Positions 36,572 to 50,770 of a stretch of 64,000 nt of DNA are shown here, piece after piece (position 1 is the first letter of the stretch; every line of letters begins with the position of its first letter). A program made the translations under genes and the position numbers. This stretch comes from Torreya grandis (lineage: Eukaryota; Streptophyta; Pinopsida; Cupressales; Taxaceae). The notes under the pieces were generated by a model, which was not told the DNA's origin, did not search any database, and saw only the letters and a list, made by a program, of their open reading frames with translations. The stretch spans positions 484,501 to 548,500 of the forward strand of contig JARHVA010003637.1 in assembly GCA_037957365.1 (NCBI GenBank), in the 5' to 3' direction.

Positions 36572-36875
36572 GAATTCCTTCAAACTTTTTGTTTGAAGGA
36601 AATTCATAAGGAAATAGCAAAGGATTTCTTCGGACAAAATGTCCAAAGAAAATCCATGAAGTGAACAAGGCAAAAGGAAGATAGCCAAAGAAAAAATTTG
36701 ATTTTATTCAAGCAAAATGCTCGAAGGAATTCCTTCAGACATTTTGTCCAAAGAAATTCACAACGCATAGATTTTCCTTTCGAAAGGAGAATTCCATAGA
36801 AAAATTCACAAGGCAAATCTTTTGGATAAAAAAGTCTAAAAGAATTCCTTCAGACTTTTTGTTTGAAGGAAGTTC
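36572..36875. repeat. Array of GAATTCCTTC...GAAGGAA hairpins in LTR U3
   Basis: At least four inverted repeats of about 34 nt share one plan: GAATTCCTTCAGAC, a T- or A-rich centre, then its complement ending GAAGGAAATTC. They lie at 36,572-36,605, 36,622-36,655, 36,727-36,759 and 36,842-36,875, with stems of about 12-14 bp. The right LTR carries decayed versions at 41,500-41,780. They are upstream of the TATA box by more than 1 kb. Confidence 0.75.
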
Positions 36876-37054
36876 CCCTGAAATAAAACGTCGAGCATTA
36901 AATGAAATATTTGAAGACCAAAGCCACCCAAAGTACCTCAAAGGGTAGGTGTCATTTTAGGGGGCTCTCGATGACTACAAAAAGGACCTTTCTCAAGGCT
37001 TGAAGGGACACCTTCTCTTTGGGAGGTTTCAATGATAAAGGCCCAGATATCCTT

Positions 37055-37150
37055 CAGGAGAAAGTCTGAGGGAACACTTTGAGAGAAAGGTTGAAGAAAG
37101 AAAGTCTAAGGGAACAGTTTAGGAGTAAGGATAAAGAAAGAAAGATGAAG
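37055..37150 (+). repeat. Tandem repeat in LTR, about 49-bp unit
   Basis: Two units of the form GAAAGTCTGAGGGAACACTT with AGAAAGGTTGAAGAAAGAAA, and a partial third. The right LTR has the same at about 41,980-42,070. Confidence 0.6.
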
Positions 37151-38065
37151 GAATTAAAAGGGGTGATGGGCCCATAAATTTCAAATCAGACATCATGAAC
37201 TAGTTGTTGGAATCTAGATGTCAAATGACATCCTCAAAGATGTCAAATTTAGGGCAATAAGATAGCTATTGACCTTTATATGCTTCAGCAAGAACCCAAT
37301 GGAATTCAAAGGCTTTAAGGCCAAAAGGAAGAGACCATGGAGAAGGGATCCAAAAGAGCCAAATATTGATAGAAGATAGCCCTGAGGGCTCAGATTGTTG
37401 GAAGGAGTCAAGAGAGGAAAGACAAAACTATGAAAAGACAAAGCTAGGAAAAGACAAAGTTAAGAATGAACTCAGTGACCTGCTGATGAAAGAGCCCAAG
37501 GAGCTAGCAAAGGATGATAAGATAGCCTTGAGTGCTCATAAGGCTAGGAAAAAACAAAGTAAAGAAAAGATAAATCTAGGAAGGGACAAAAAATAGCAAG
37601 GAAAGATGGAACAAAGTAGAGAATCTAGAACATGTCCACACACACATACAACAACATCTAGAATGTTCCAAAAGACACACCTAGCTAAGCATAGATATGG
37701 ACAAAATAGTCCAAGTGGCAAAAGAAGGTGTCAGCATAAGGAGTTCTTCCAGCAGTTGATATAGTCTCTACCAAGTGGTCATCAAGGAGTGTGAATAGTG
37801 AAGATGTGACCTATTTTTCCACACTTCACATTAATGAGTAGACAAACCACGTGAATATCTTGAAGGAGTGGTCTCATTTTCAAAAAAAGAGGCATGGCTC
37901 ATGCTTTCACATTAATGTTTGAATGTCAAAGTCAAAACTAGCAACTGACACAACATCCTTTTTTAGTGGTTCCCTCTTCCCAACGCTCTCAACACACATG
38001 GGCCAACTTGTAAAAAGGCACCAAAGTCTTTTACAAATGTGTGCCTTTACTTCTCTCCTCTCTCT

Positions 38066-38147
38066 ATATATATATTGTAATCTCTCATTTGAGAAGATAT
38101 CTCTGAGCTTGTAAGGCAGAGCCCTACTAAAATTTACCTTGAATAAA
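38066..38147 (+). promoter_or_regulatory. LTR core promoter: TATA box and AATAAA
   Basis: TATATATATA at 38,066-38,075 and AATAAA at 38,142-38,147 are repeated in the right LTR at 42,947-42,955 and 43,022-43,027. This spacing is typical of the U3/R boundary and R region of plant LTRs, and sets U3 at nearly 1.9 kb. Function is inferred from position and conservation. Confidence 0.6.
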
Positions 38148-38751
38148 AAAGAAGAATTTTTGCCTCCATTTGAGCTTGCACTTTTGCATATATCTATGGC
38201 TTTGTCTTTTGTTAAGTCATTTTACCTTATGTTTTCATAGAATGATTCTAGCATGTCTAGTGTATTGTGAGTTCTTCTTTTGTAGGTTAGCTAGAAATGT
38301 CTACAATAGAGTATAGGCACATGTGAATAGGCTGCCATAGTGTGTCTTAGAACACTTCTGGTAGTTCTTCCTTGTATCTCTAGAGGACCCCTAGCTCACT
38401 GATGCAGGAGAATTTATCATATCAAATGAAGTGTACATTAGCTTGTTCTTGGTGGAAAGTGTATGCTCAAGCTAAGTAGATCAAATTTTTTGGCTGCATC
38501 ACCCTCTTAGTTTATTTTTTGTTTCAGTATCTTTCTCTCTTTTCAACCCCCCGCCATTATATATATATATATATATATTAGAATATGTACTATAATAAAT
38601 TAGAGATGCATCAAAGGGAGATAGCCCTTATCTAGAGACTCTCCTCTCAATTTTACCTGACCCCCAGGTAGGAGAGGAGTCTCCATCATGCCGCATGGAA
38701 GAGAGAAGCCCAACATTCTCTCAAGGGTACAATCTATAGTGTCAATATTTT

Positions 38752-38770
38752 TTGGCATGCTTGGTGGGAC
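38752..38770 (+). other. Primer-binding-site-like sequence
   Basis: TTGGCATGCTTGGTGGGAC lies four bases after the left LTR. It starts with TGG as required for pairing with a tRNA CCA end. I cannot assign the tRNA. CpG decay may hide the match. Confidence 0.5.
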
Positions 38771-38789
38771 AAACTAGTTTTTATCCAAG

Positions 38790-40881
38790 GAATTGAATAA
38801 TTTTGGTGTGTTTTTCAGCCAACCAGCCTTTGGAGGCTTTTTCATCAACACCAATGGTGACTCCAAGTTGAATCAGTTGGTTAAGCAGTCTTGGTACCAT
38901 CAAGAAATATTATTTTTGTATGTATAATCCCATTGCTTAGAATCATGGGCCTTATATTCCTTTATATGGTTTTGATCAAGCTTAGGTTGTTCATGGAATC
39001 ACCTTAAATAGTTTTCCTAGTTGCCCTTCAATAATAAGGGAAGTAACACTAGAATTTAAGAAGTAGGCGATGGAGATAGATAGATTAGATGAGCAAGTAT
39101 AGATATCAGTAGGAGCTTATGTACAAAGAGGAGTGTTTGTTTAGGAAAACTCAAGCCTTGCAATCCATGGAGGAGGAGGTAGCAAAATAGAAGAGTCCAT
39201 TCATTCAAGGTAGTCAGCCTTGTGCACCCCCTCCTATTCTAAAGAAAGCTCCCTCTTATGCACCAAATCCTTTCTACTAGATAGCACTTGTTCACTCTAG
39301 CTCATCTAATTCATTAATCACTCCTACTCCTAATCCCTTGTGCCTAGCTTCCCAACATCAAAAGGCATTAAAGACATCCTCTCATGGAAATGAACCTTCT
39401 CAATTCCTTAGAGTGTGAATCCTCCTTAGAAGGGAATACCATGAACCTGCATGTCTCTCCTCAGGAAATTCTTCCTATGTATCAACAGTCTCTTCCTAAT
39501 CTTCCCCAACCTCCTCAAGTATCTCAATATGATGTCTAGTTTCCAAGTTGGAAGAGGGTAAATCATGAACCAGCTTGGGACCTTGAAGAAGATAAAGTTA
39601 CTGACCTCTTCCCAAGGGAAAAGTTCCAATCCCAAGGTCATGAGTTGGAAGCAAATAATGGAATCATGGGGTAAGAAAGAGGAGGAGAAAGATTTTTATC
39701 AAAACCTTGAGGAAGATGATGTTGCTCCTACTCATCATGATGATGCTTGTGACCTCCAAGAAAGGCTCTTTCAAGAGAATATATCCAAGCAAATTGTAGA
39801 ATTAGAGTCCAGAGTGAGGTTCCTCAACCAAAGTGTGATGGATGGTTTAGATCAAGTAGAAGATCCTATATCTGAACACACCCCATCTACACTCCTTCAA
39901 GACAACTATCAGGCTACATCTGATATAGATGAAGTACTGGCTAAATGGAAGGAAGAGAATCATTTGATTCTAGCTCAAGGACTACCTCCTCTGCCACGTG
40001 AGTTTAACCATCATCCTTCTACTTCATCCCTTCTCAAGGAGGAACCTATTTTTTAGGAAGCAAGTGAAGAAGAGAGGATCCAATTTATGGTTGCCTAAGA
40101 GGCTATCATGAGTGACAATGAAGATGAAATCATCATGGATGATCCTTTTGAAGACATCATTAACAAGCAATAAGACATGGGTCATGTATACATGTAGATG
40201 TTCCATAAATTTGAAGAGGAAGGTAAGCATGGTAAGGTCTCTCCTCCCTTTTTTGATGAACTTCCTTATTGATTTGATGAGGAGGATGACCATGCCATGG
40301 AACTTGAGTTAGAGGAGGATCAGGAGGATGTATTTGAACAACTAGAAACTCTGGTCTTTGAGAAAGAAAAGGAGAGGCCTTTCTATCTTGAGGAAATCTT
40401 TGAAGAAGAGAGCCTTGAACAAGAAGGTGATGTTCTATGGGATGAGCACTCAGTCTCTGATCTCATGTCAGACATCACAATAGTCACCCTTCTTCATGAA
40501 AGCCATGATCAAGCAGAAGATGAGTTTGATAGCATCTTTAATAAGGCATAAAGAGACAAGCCAATCCATGATGTATATCAAAGGGTTTATGGTGATAAGC
40601 TAGAAGCTATTGATTTCTTGATGAAACACACCAGCATGAAGAACCAACAAGAGGCAAAGTTCTAATAACAAGATGAATACATATATATTGGAAGCATGTT
40701 TTCCCCCAATTCACTTAGATACGAGCCAATCAAGGTCGCAGACAAGAAGAACAAGTCACCAGATCTCCATTCCATTCAACCACTTGTCTGGCACCATAAG
40801 TTTTCTTGCCATAAAGGAGACTTAAGAAGTTTTCCCTTTGAACCAGGAGGGAGGAAAATATACTTGGTTAGCTGTACATAG
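38790..40881 (+). pseudogene. Acidic gag-like protein of the 36-43.8 kb element
   Basis: The only coding remnant of the element. From about 39,360 to 39,660 one frame is open (SWKRVNHEPAWDLEEDKVTD). A shift near 39,660 moves it to the frame of 39,565-40,056, which continues to 40,881 with about eight premature stops over some 400 codons, ending FPFEPGGRKIYLVSCT. The protein is rich in Glu and Asp (MELELEEDQEDVFEQLE near 40,297) with probable coiled coil near 39,790-39,850 (ISKQIVELESRVRFLNQSVM). No zinc knuckle or enzyme motif is seen. The role is presumed structural, by position. It is not a recognised family to me. The longest intact piece is 163 residues. Confidence 0.6.
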
Positions 40882-41121
40882 TAGTTTTCTTTTAATTTTC
40901 TTTCCCTATTTTCCTTAAGTATCTTTTGAATAGGTAGTGTTTTTTTAGCCTTATGTGTGTTTTCCTTTGTGTTTGGGGTAAAAAAGCTTCATTATTGATT
41001 TTTGGATCTCTCAAGGCTATTGCTAACTTTTCAAGCTGCATTCTGACTCCATGCCCAATGGAATTTGAGGCTACTAGTTTCTTAAGCATAGTAGGCATGC
41101 TTCCCCTAGGAATCACCAATT

Positions 41122-43784
<2,663 letters not shown>

Positions 43785-45085
43785 AGTAGTTAAGAGTCTC
43801 TTCATCCTTTATAACCATCTCATAATGGGTGCCTTCTCCCTATGATCATTATTATTCCTACAAATTAATCCTAAGATGATCAGTGCCTTCTTCTTGAAAC
43901 ACATACTCATCCCAAAGATCTTTCTCACTTTCACTATCCTCTTCTATTACATAATTTGGTATCTCCTCAAACAAATTGATAGCTTATCTCTTTTCCTCTT
44001 ACTTTAACTCTTCATCCTCATATTTATCCCATGGTATCTCCTTCTAGAGTAATAATGTAAAGATGGATTCCAAAAATTATCTCTTCCTTATCCTCACTTG
44101 AATCAATCTCCTCTTCCTCTATATGGTATTTATTTATTCCACACACAACTGTGCTTCCTTTGGAAATGGATATGCTAGGAGGTAAAGAGGTATTAATTAG
44201 TGAAGAAGGATTGGCCTTAACCACATTAGACATCTAAAATTAGGATGTTAGGTCTAAGAGGAATACCATGATTGAGCTTGAGGATTTTGAGGAAGAATAA
44301 GATTTTGAGTTGGTATAGGAATAGGATTCTTTATGGAAGGGGAACCTTTAAAACTCAGTATTTTAAAACTAAGAGTCCCTCTTGAGAGTTCAGATAACTT
44401 ACCCTACCTAAAGCTAGGAACTTTGAACATAGAAGTTTCCCTCTTCATAAGTTGGTTTGAATTCATAGGATAAATTCACTTGAATTTGGGGATATAAGGG
44501 GATATTTTGGGCTCAATTTCTTATTTTTTATTGAACATTTGTTGTATCTTCTCTTCTTTGATTACAATTTATCTAGCTAGACATTCCTCTTCATACCATT
44601 TCCCCCCTCATCTCCTACTAGTGGATGTAAGCTTGCTAAGTAAAATCCTCCTACTACCTATTACATTCAATCTCCATGTGAACCTCCCCCATACATTAGG
44701 TGAAGTTAAATATGATGTCCTTTATACTTTTCTATGTCTAGTTTTAAGGGTAACAATGTTGATTAAAAGTAACATAGATTCAACAAAGCTAGTTAGAAGC
44801 ATGAGTCAGTGGCCAAAATAGTTAAGTTGGGGTGGGGGGGAGGAAAATATTATGAGGAGGTGAGTATATCTATATTCTAGGCAAGTTTTGGATGAAACCA
44901 AGAGTACTTTCAACCTTATATGGGAAATAAGAAGGCAAAATAATAACATTTTCATGAAATTGTGGGGAATGACATATTTTAGGAACTCAAGATACTTAAA
45001 CGAGTGAAATTTAACATTTGGAGTCATCAGGTGATCTTTATAGTGTCCTCAAAACTTTTATATAAGAGAAGCACCAATATCATAG
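43785..45085 (-). pseudogene. Older element interior, part 2 (acidic gag-like ORF)
   Basis: The minus-strand translation gives an acidic stretch: HIEEEEIDSSEDKEEIIFG (near 44,075-44,135) and EEIPNYVIEEDSESEKDLWDEYV (split here as EEDSESEK and DLWDEYV, near 43,905-43,960). The DLWDEYV block resembles VLWDEHSV of the inserted element (near 40,435), so the two elements may be related. The frame should continue across the insertion at 36,189. An open stretch at 44,507-44,821 on the plus strand is a shadow. The G-rich run near 44,828-44,842 has no evident role. Confidence 0.4.
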
Positions 45086-47215
45086 CTAAATCTCTATATT
45101 TATCCCACCGCATGTAATAAAAACTATTATCATTTGAAATGTGCACCCATGTATAAAAGGTTCTCATGTGTGTTGGCACACAATAATTTTGTGCCTTATG
45201 CCTTATAATTATGTGTCGAAGAGTGATTCCATGTCTCATTTTAAAAATGGGATCATCCCTTAAGGTGTGGTACTAAATTCACATGGTTTAAGACCAACAC
45301 ACAGACCTATAAAGATTCGAATGAAATCTACAACTAGTGGTAACACAAACTTGACAAGGGGAAAAGGGAGATAAAAGGTAAGAGGTTTTCTATAATTCAA
45401 AATTTGATACACAAAAAATATATTAAGCACCTCAACCACTTAATGACACAATACAACTAACATACTATATACAAAATCTTTAAACTAGGTGCACTACATA
45501 TGTTTTTCACATGGAGGTAAGGGAACACAACACAACATTAGGAAGGGGAAAAAATGTTCCATAAATTATGCCTATTTAGACCCCTATATATAAAACATAT
45601 GACCTACATATACTTCTAGTTCTATGTAGAGGTATGAAGGGAGGATAACAATGAGAGGGATAAAAATCTACATATAAGGATCAACAACCATGAATACACA
45701 CAGAAAATAAATAATTAAGAGAAATAAAGTAATTATTATTAATCTCAAGGTCTAAGGTAATATTAAAAAATCAAATGGGTAAAAAAAATTTATATCAAGG
45801 AGAGGGAACTTGCAGGGAAAATTTTGATAATGTTATAATAACTAGAAATGCAAACCATTTTATAATAGAAATCAAGGTTTATATGTCACTGGGTAAGGCC
45901 CTATGTAATCAATTTTCCATTGGAGGTGGTAGATATAAAATTTAATTAAAAACAACTCCTAGATCCTAAGGTTGATTAAGAGCATCAAAATAGTTACAAT
46001 AACTACTACAAGCCATGCTTATTTTACCTGGGTCTAACAATTTGATCATACAAGTAGATGAAAGGTCATTCATGGGTCTACATATGTGTCTAGCAATTAA
46101 GGGTGGTTAAGAATCTAGGAAAGGTGTGTGTCCACACATATAATACTATAAAAACTACCCTTTCATTAAAATCTAGTTGGATTTGACACCTTCAACATAT
46201 AATCAAACTCAACTACCACATTTATTTAGGGTTTTCACCTAATAATCCACCTAGACTTACTTGCACAAAAGCTACATAGGCTTTGCTTGGATCTCACTAT
46301 GTCATCTCTATTCAAGTATTAGTGTGTGCACCTATATTTTAAAAACATGTGTGTAATGCATGGTTCACATTCCTTTGAATCAAACATATCTTATGTCAAG
46401 GTGTGTATGGGATTAATTCAGGAGTAACAAGTCTAAAAAAGAGGTGGTGCATGATTTAGAGTTCCACCTAAAAATAATGAGTCATAGGTTCAATTCTATA
46501 TTTTTAGTCATGAGACTTCATCATTTGATTTTTATAACCCTCTTGGAATGGATTATGTAATGAAATGTATACTTGGGGTGCACACTTATGAATTTGAATC
46601 TACATTCTAGATGCATAGTGTAGATATGAGATTATGAAGGGTTTAAAAATTTATCTCTTGTAAAAACACATAAGGAATTAATCCCCTTCTCACTATCTTT
46701 TTGTGGCCTTTACAAGTTTGTACCTTTCATCTAGAACTTGTACTAGTCTATGTAGGAAGAGGTCCACAACTTAGATTGTAGTCTATATTTTACAAGGTTG
46801 TAGATGTGAAACCCTACTATTTGGATTAGAACTTCACCATTAAATCATGTGGAGGATTTTTAATAAGAGTGTGAAATAATAATGAATTTATTGAGTGCAA
46901 TCTTCATGATTTATAACTACCTTCTATTCACTTTTCTCTTTTATTTCTTGAAGTCTAGGAGACCCACATGTCTGATTTCTTCTCCATGTTAGCGTGATGA
47001 AGGATATTTGCATGGGGCACATGCATTTGGAAATAATCATATGTGTAGATATACATTTAATTGATATATGAACCCACACTAAATATTTATCATATGAATA
47101 GACAAGAAGCATCAATGCATAGGCTTTATTTTAGGGAACTCAATACTGCACAAGTGCACAACCTCTTGTGTGGTCTTTAGGAGCTTGAGCTTGTTGGGGG
47201 GTGACTTAAAGAGTA
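45085..47215. repeat. R3, candidate LTR of the older element
   Basis: Third copy of the 2-kb repeat. Landmarks: TCGAAGAGTGATTCCATGTC (45,217), CCTATATATAAA (45,585), CAATGAGAGGGATAAAAATC (45,648), AATCCACCTAGACTTACTTG (46,250), CTTTGCTTGGATCTCAC (46,283) and GTGCACAACCTCTTGTGTGG (47,154). R2 and R3 are more alike at their left ends (TTTGAAAT, CACCCATGTAT) than either is to R1, which supports their pairing. Confidence 0.6.
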
Positions 47216-48890
47216 AAAAATAACATATAAACATTTAAAATAATTTATAATTTGTCATTTTGGACTAAAACTTTTATATTTTCATGTCTCTCATTGAGAT
47301 TTGATCCTATGTTTGTCCCAAATCAATTTTGTGTCTTACATGATTTTATCCTTGTTGGATCCATAACATGTGCATGTTTATCCCCTTTTCCTTTGTGTTT
47401 ATTTTTTAATTTATGTTTATATTGAGCCTTTAATATCACCTCTTATAATTTATAAATTTAAATTACATGCCCCATATTATCCGATGGCTCATTATATATA
47501 CAATTCATCCTAAATAATTTATATGGATCAAGGGAGCATAAAATACAATTTAAAATCAATATTTAGACCTAGAGTAAAACCAAGCAGCAATTTACATTAT
47601 TCCTAATACCTAAATTTGAGCCTCACTTAGTCACATCCTACACACTTTCAATGTATATTTTTATCATGTTCTCTCTTTATATCCTTGTGATAAATGAAGG
47701 TTTTAAATTAAATATATCTACATCATATTTATAGGTAGGATAAGGTTCAAAAACTTGATCAAGATATTCCATTTACACTTATTCAAAACTACATGGAGGT
47801 ATTATATTAGTGTGTGGGATATTTATTTTGTAACATTACTTTGGTGGTTGCTCAAATCCATAAATCAATTATCTATTTTGAGTGAAAATTGAGGACAAAG
47901 AGAAGGAATTAGGAATTAAAAACATTATACCCTAGAAATTACGGAAGTTTGGGTACAATAAGGTTAAAATAGAGGTGAAAATTTGATATAAAATTTGAGT
48001 TTTATATCCTACACAAATTATATATGTAGAAAAGAGTCAAACTCAACTTTGTATAACTTTCTAGTGTGAATGTGTCTAGGTCAACCCAAGCAATGTGTGA
48101 GACTATATAAGAGTACACACAAGTCAAATTAGAGTTCATGACAATGCATAGTCATATTTCTATATCCATATTTATAAAATATTATAACATCAACATTGTG
48201 TGATCATTTCTTATGCTTTTATACTTACTTTTGCATAGCCTAGTTATTTATCACTTTTTAATTTTACTATTACTTAGCTAATTAGATAGGTTTAGATTTT
48301 ATAATTTCATAAAAATATTATTATAGATATTCATTATAATATTTTATACCTTAATTTTTGGTAAAACTATAATTAGGGTAAACATAAATGATGAAACTTG
48401 ATTATTTTGAAAAATCAACTTAGGGTTTTTCAAACCCTCAATCTTCCTAGGGTTATTCATTAAAAATCTGATTTTTTGATGTATGTCTACTATATATATT
48501 TTCAAATTGTTCTTTAATTATTTTGTGTTGTCTCATATTCATATATTATGTTATTAGGTTTAAATAACCCAACCCAACTATAAATAGTTCCAAGTTAAGT
48601 GGTGATACTTTTGAACTTAAATAGCTACCATTGCACATCACTTATGTTTCAAAGATGTAAAAATTTAAGAGCTTCCTTATATTGAATTTACACATTAAAC
48701 AAATTATCACCTAGAGAATAATAATAAGGATATGTACATAAATATCAACCATTTAATCCTAAGGATATGATAGATTTTTAGAACATGAACAATGATAATT
48801 TGAAGAATTTTTGCCAATATTTTTTTTAAAAATGGATGCTAAGATTTATTTAAATAATGAAGGCCAAAATGAATGAATTGGTAAAAAATA
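47216..48890. other. AT-rich stretch with possible plus-strand promoter
   Basis: No coding domain. GACTATATAAGAGTACACAC at 48,101-48,120 is a good TATA-box sequence on the plus strand, about 1.7 kb upstream of the gag remnant at 49,840. It may belong to that element's 5' LTR, but no second copy of this region was found downstream. Confidence 0.35.
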
Positions 48891-48899
48891 GTTTATACA

Positions 48900-50770
48900 T
48901 GAACAATATACATTGATTAGTTTTAATAATTATACATTAGGATATGGATCTAGTGATCATCATACAAATCTTCCACCTAGTATAACACCACCTTTGGTTG
49001 ATACTACTATTCCCTACGGATTTATAATTCATCTTAGAAATAAAAAGACCAATATGACTCTAAAAAAATTATATATTCATTATCTTGGTCATGGACATGA
49101 TAATACTAAATATATTGACACATATAATGATTCACTTGTACAACAATAACTTAATAACATTAAGGAGATCAAAACTAAAAAAGAATAGCTATAAAAGTTT
49201 AATAATAAGCTCCATGAGGCTAGGATGTCTCTAGTAGGATTTATATAGGATTGGAATTACGTGAACAAAGAGCATGCTAAAATGATCCAATCCTTAACTC
49301 ATATTGTTAAGGTGGAAATCACCCCTGAAAATAACACATTATGGTGGTAGAGACATCTTCCCCAAGATCCCCCTTATAACCCCCACCAAGAAGACCCTGA
49401 TAAAGGAACAAGTGGAAAAGAGAATGAGAATGATCCTACCTAGGGAGGATGTAGAAGGGCCCAAAAAAATAAATAGGGATAGAATTAAAAAGATCAAATA
49501 GGGTGCACAAGAGAAGGTGACTAAGGATGTGAAAAACCCTATGGATGGATACCCCCTCTTGAAATAGTTTACTATTTATTTCCCTATTTTTTCCTTCTAC
49601 ATGGATAGTTATTTGTTAGTATGTTTACTATTTTTGTTTTTCAGCTCACGAGGCTTGATAATTTATGATACACTTTTTAACTATGGTTCCTATTTATTAT
49701 AAAACTAGGTTATTTACCTTATCAAATTAAAAAAAAAAAAAAAGTGAAATTTTCACAATTATCATAATCATCTAGAAAACCTAGTCACATGCTTTCATAC
49801 TTGGAAATATTAAAATATCCATTGGCTCAAGATTTACTTGTTCATCCCTTGCCTCCATCATTTTGTGTACCCAAGTTTACAACATTTAACAAAAATGGGG
49901 ATCCATCTCAACACATAAATGCCTTATTTACATTCATATTGTGTATCACCATGAAGAATGTTTGATTGCCAAAATGTTTCTTATAATAATTATAGGATAT
50001 TGTTTATATTAGTTTCATTATTTACCTAAAGTATTTTTGCATATATTTCATGAGTAACTTAACCTCTTATTAGTGCATTTTTTTATTAAAATTATTCAAC
50101 TTTTTTTTTAAAAAAAATCTAAAATTAAACAAGGACCTAATGAACACATTGTTGACTATGTGATTAAATTAAAAACCATGCTTACCAAGATGTCACATGC
50201 AAATATTGATAGCGATATTCAAAGCATAATCTCAAATAGTTTTCTCAATCCTCTTAATATAAGATTATATTTAGTGAATATGATAAATTTGATGACTTTT
50301 TTATGCATTTTGAAACATTGATATTTATATTATGGATGAAAATATGTTAAAGTATACATAAATTTATTCTAAATCCAAGTCTCCAAAATATCAAGTAAAA
50401 TCAACATTGAAACTTAAGATTAGTGATGCACCTAATTATAAGTCCAAGAATGAGGCCAATAATATCAACATAGTTTCATAGATTTAGGGCAAGATTACAT
50501 TCCCAAGTTCTAAAAAAATAAGGAAATTTACACCTTTAATATCATTGCCTCATTAAATATTAAAGAGGTTAATTGAATGTAATGCCATCTCTTTGCCTAA
50601 ACCACTTTAGTGAGATACAACTCAACTAATACCTAAATGATATAACCTAAATTTATTTTTTGAGAACCATCATGCCTTAAGGAATTTAACCAATAGGTGA
50701 CTCAAATTTCATCATAATATTTAATACCTAATTGATAGTAACACCAATTCAATAGATGAACATTATATAC
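48900..50770 (+). pseudogene. Ty3/gypsy gag remnant (plus strand)
   Basis: Read on the plus strand with several shifts. YLEILKYPLAQDLLVHPLPP and SFCVPKFTTFNKNGDPSQHI (near 49,798-49,925) match the usual opening of plant gypsy gag (PKF-x-TF-x-G-x-GDP-x2-HI). Then come KSKIKQGPNEHIVDYVIKLK (near 50,120-50,175), a FTPL motif (near 50,530), and a decayed finger-like segment ending HNIQ/IDSN (near 50,650-50,760). Upstream open pieces at 48,913-49,149 and 49,304-49,501 may be the N-terminal part. No protease or later domain was recognised, so only the 5' half of a Tat-like element survives. Confidence 0.7.
49729..49743 (+). repeat. Poly(A) tract
   Basis: Fifteen A residues just upstream of the gag similarity. 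It may be slippage inside the decayed gag frame. No target duplication was seen around it. Confidence 0.8.

Larger units (their letters stand above)
36190..38747 (+). repeat. Left LTR of the 36-43.8 kb element (2,558 bp)
   Basis: Partner of 41,122-43,784. It has hairpin-forming repeats at 36,572-36,875, a tandem repeat near 37,060-37,150, TATATATATA at 38,066-38,075, AATAAA at 38,142-38,147 and a short TA run at 38,556-38,580. A Lys/Glu-rich open stretch at 37,366-37,596 lies inside U3 and is not taken as a gene. Confidence 0.9.

Noticed and set aside
37366..37596. 76-residue Lys/Glu-rich open stretch
   Set aside because: It lies in LTR U3, is not preserved in the partner LTR as an equivalent gene and reflects purine-rich repeats.
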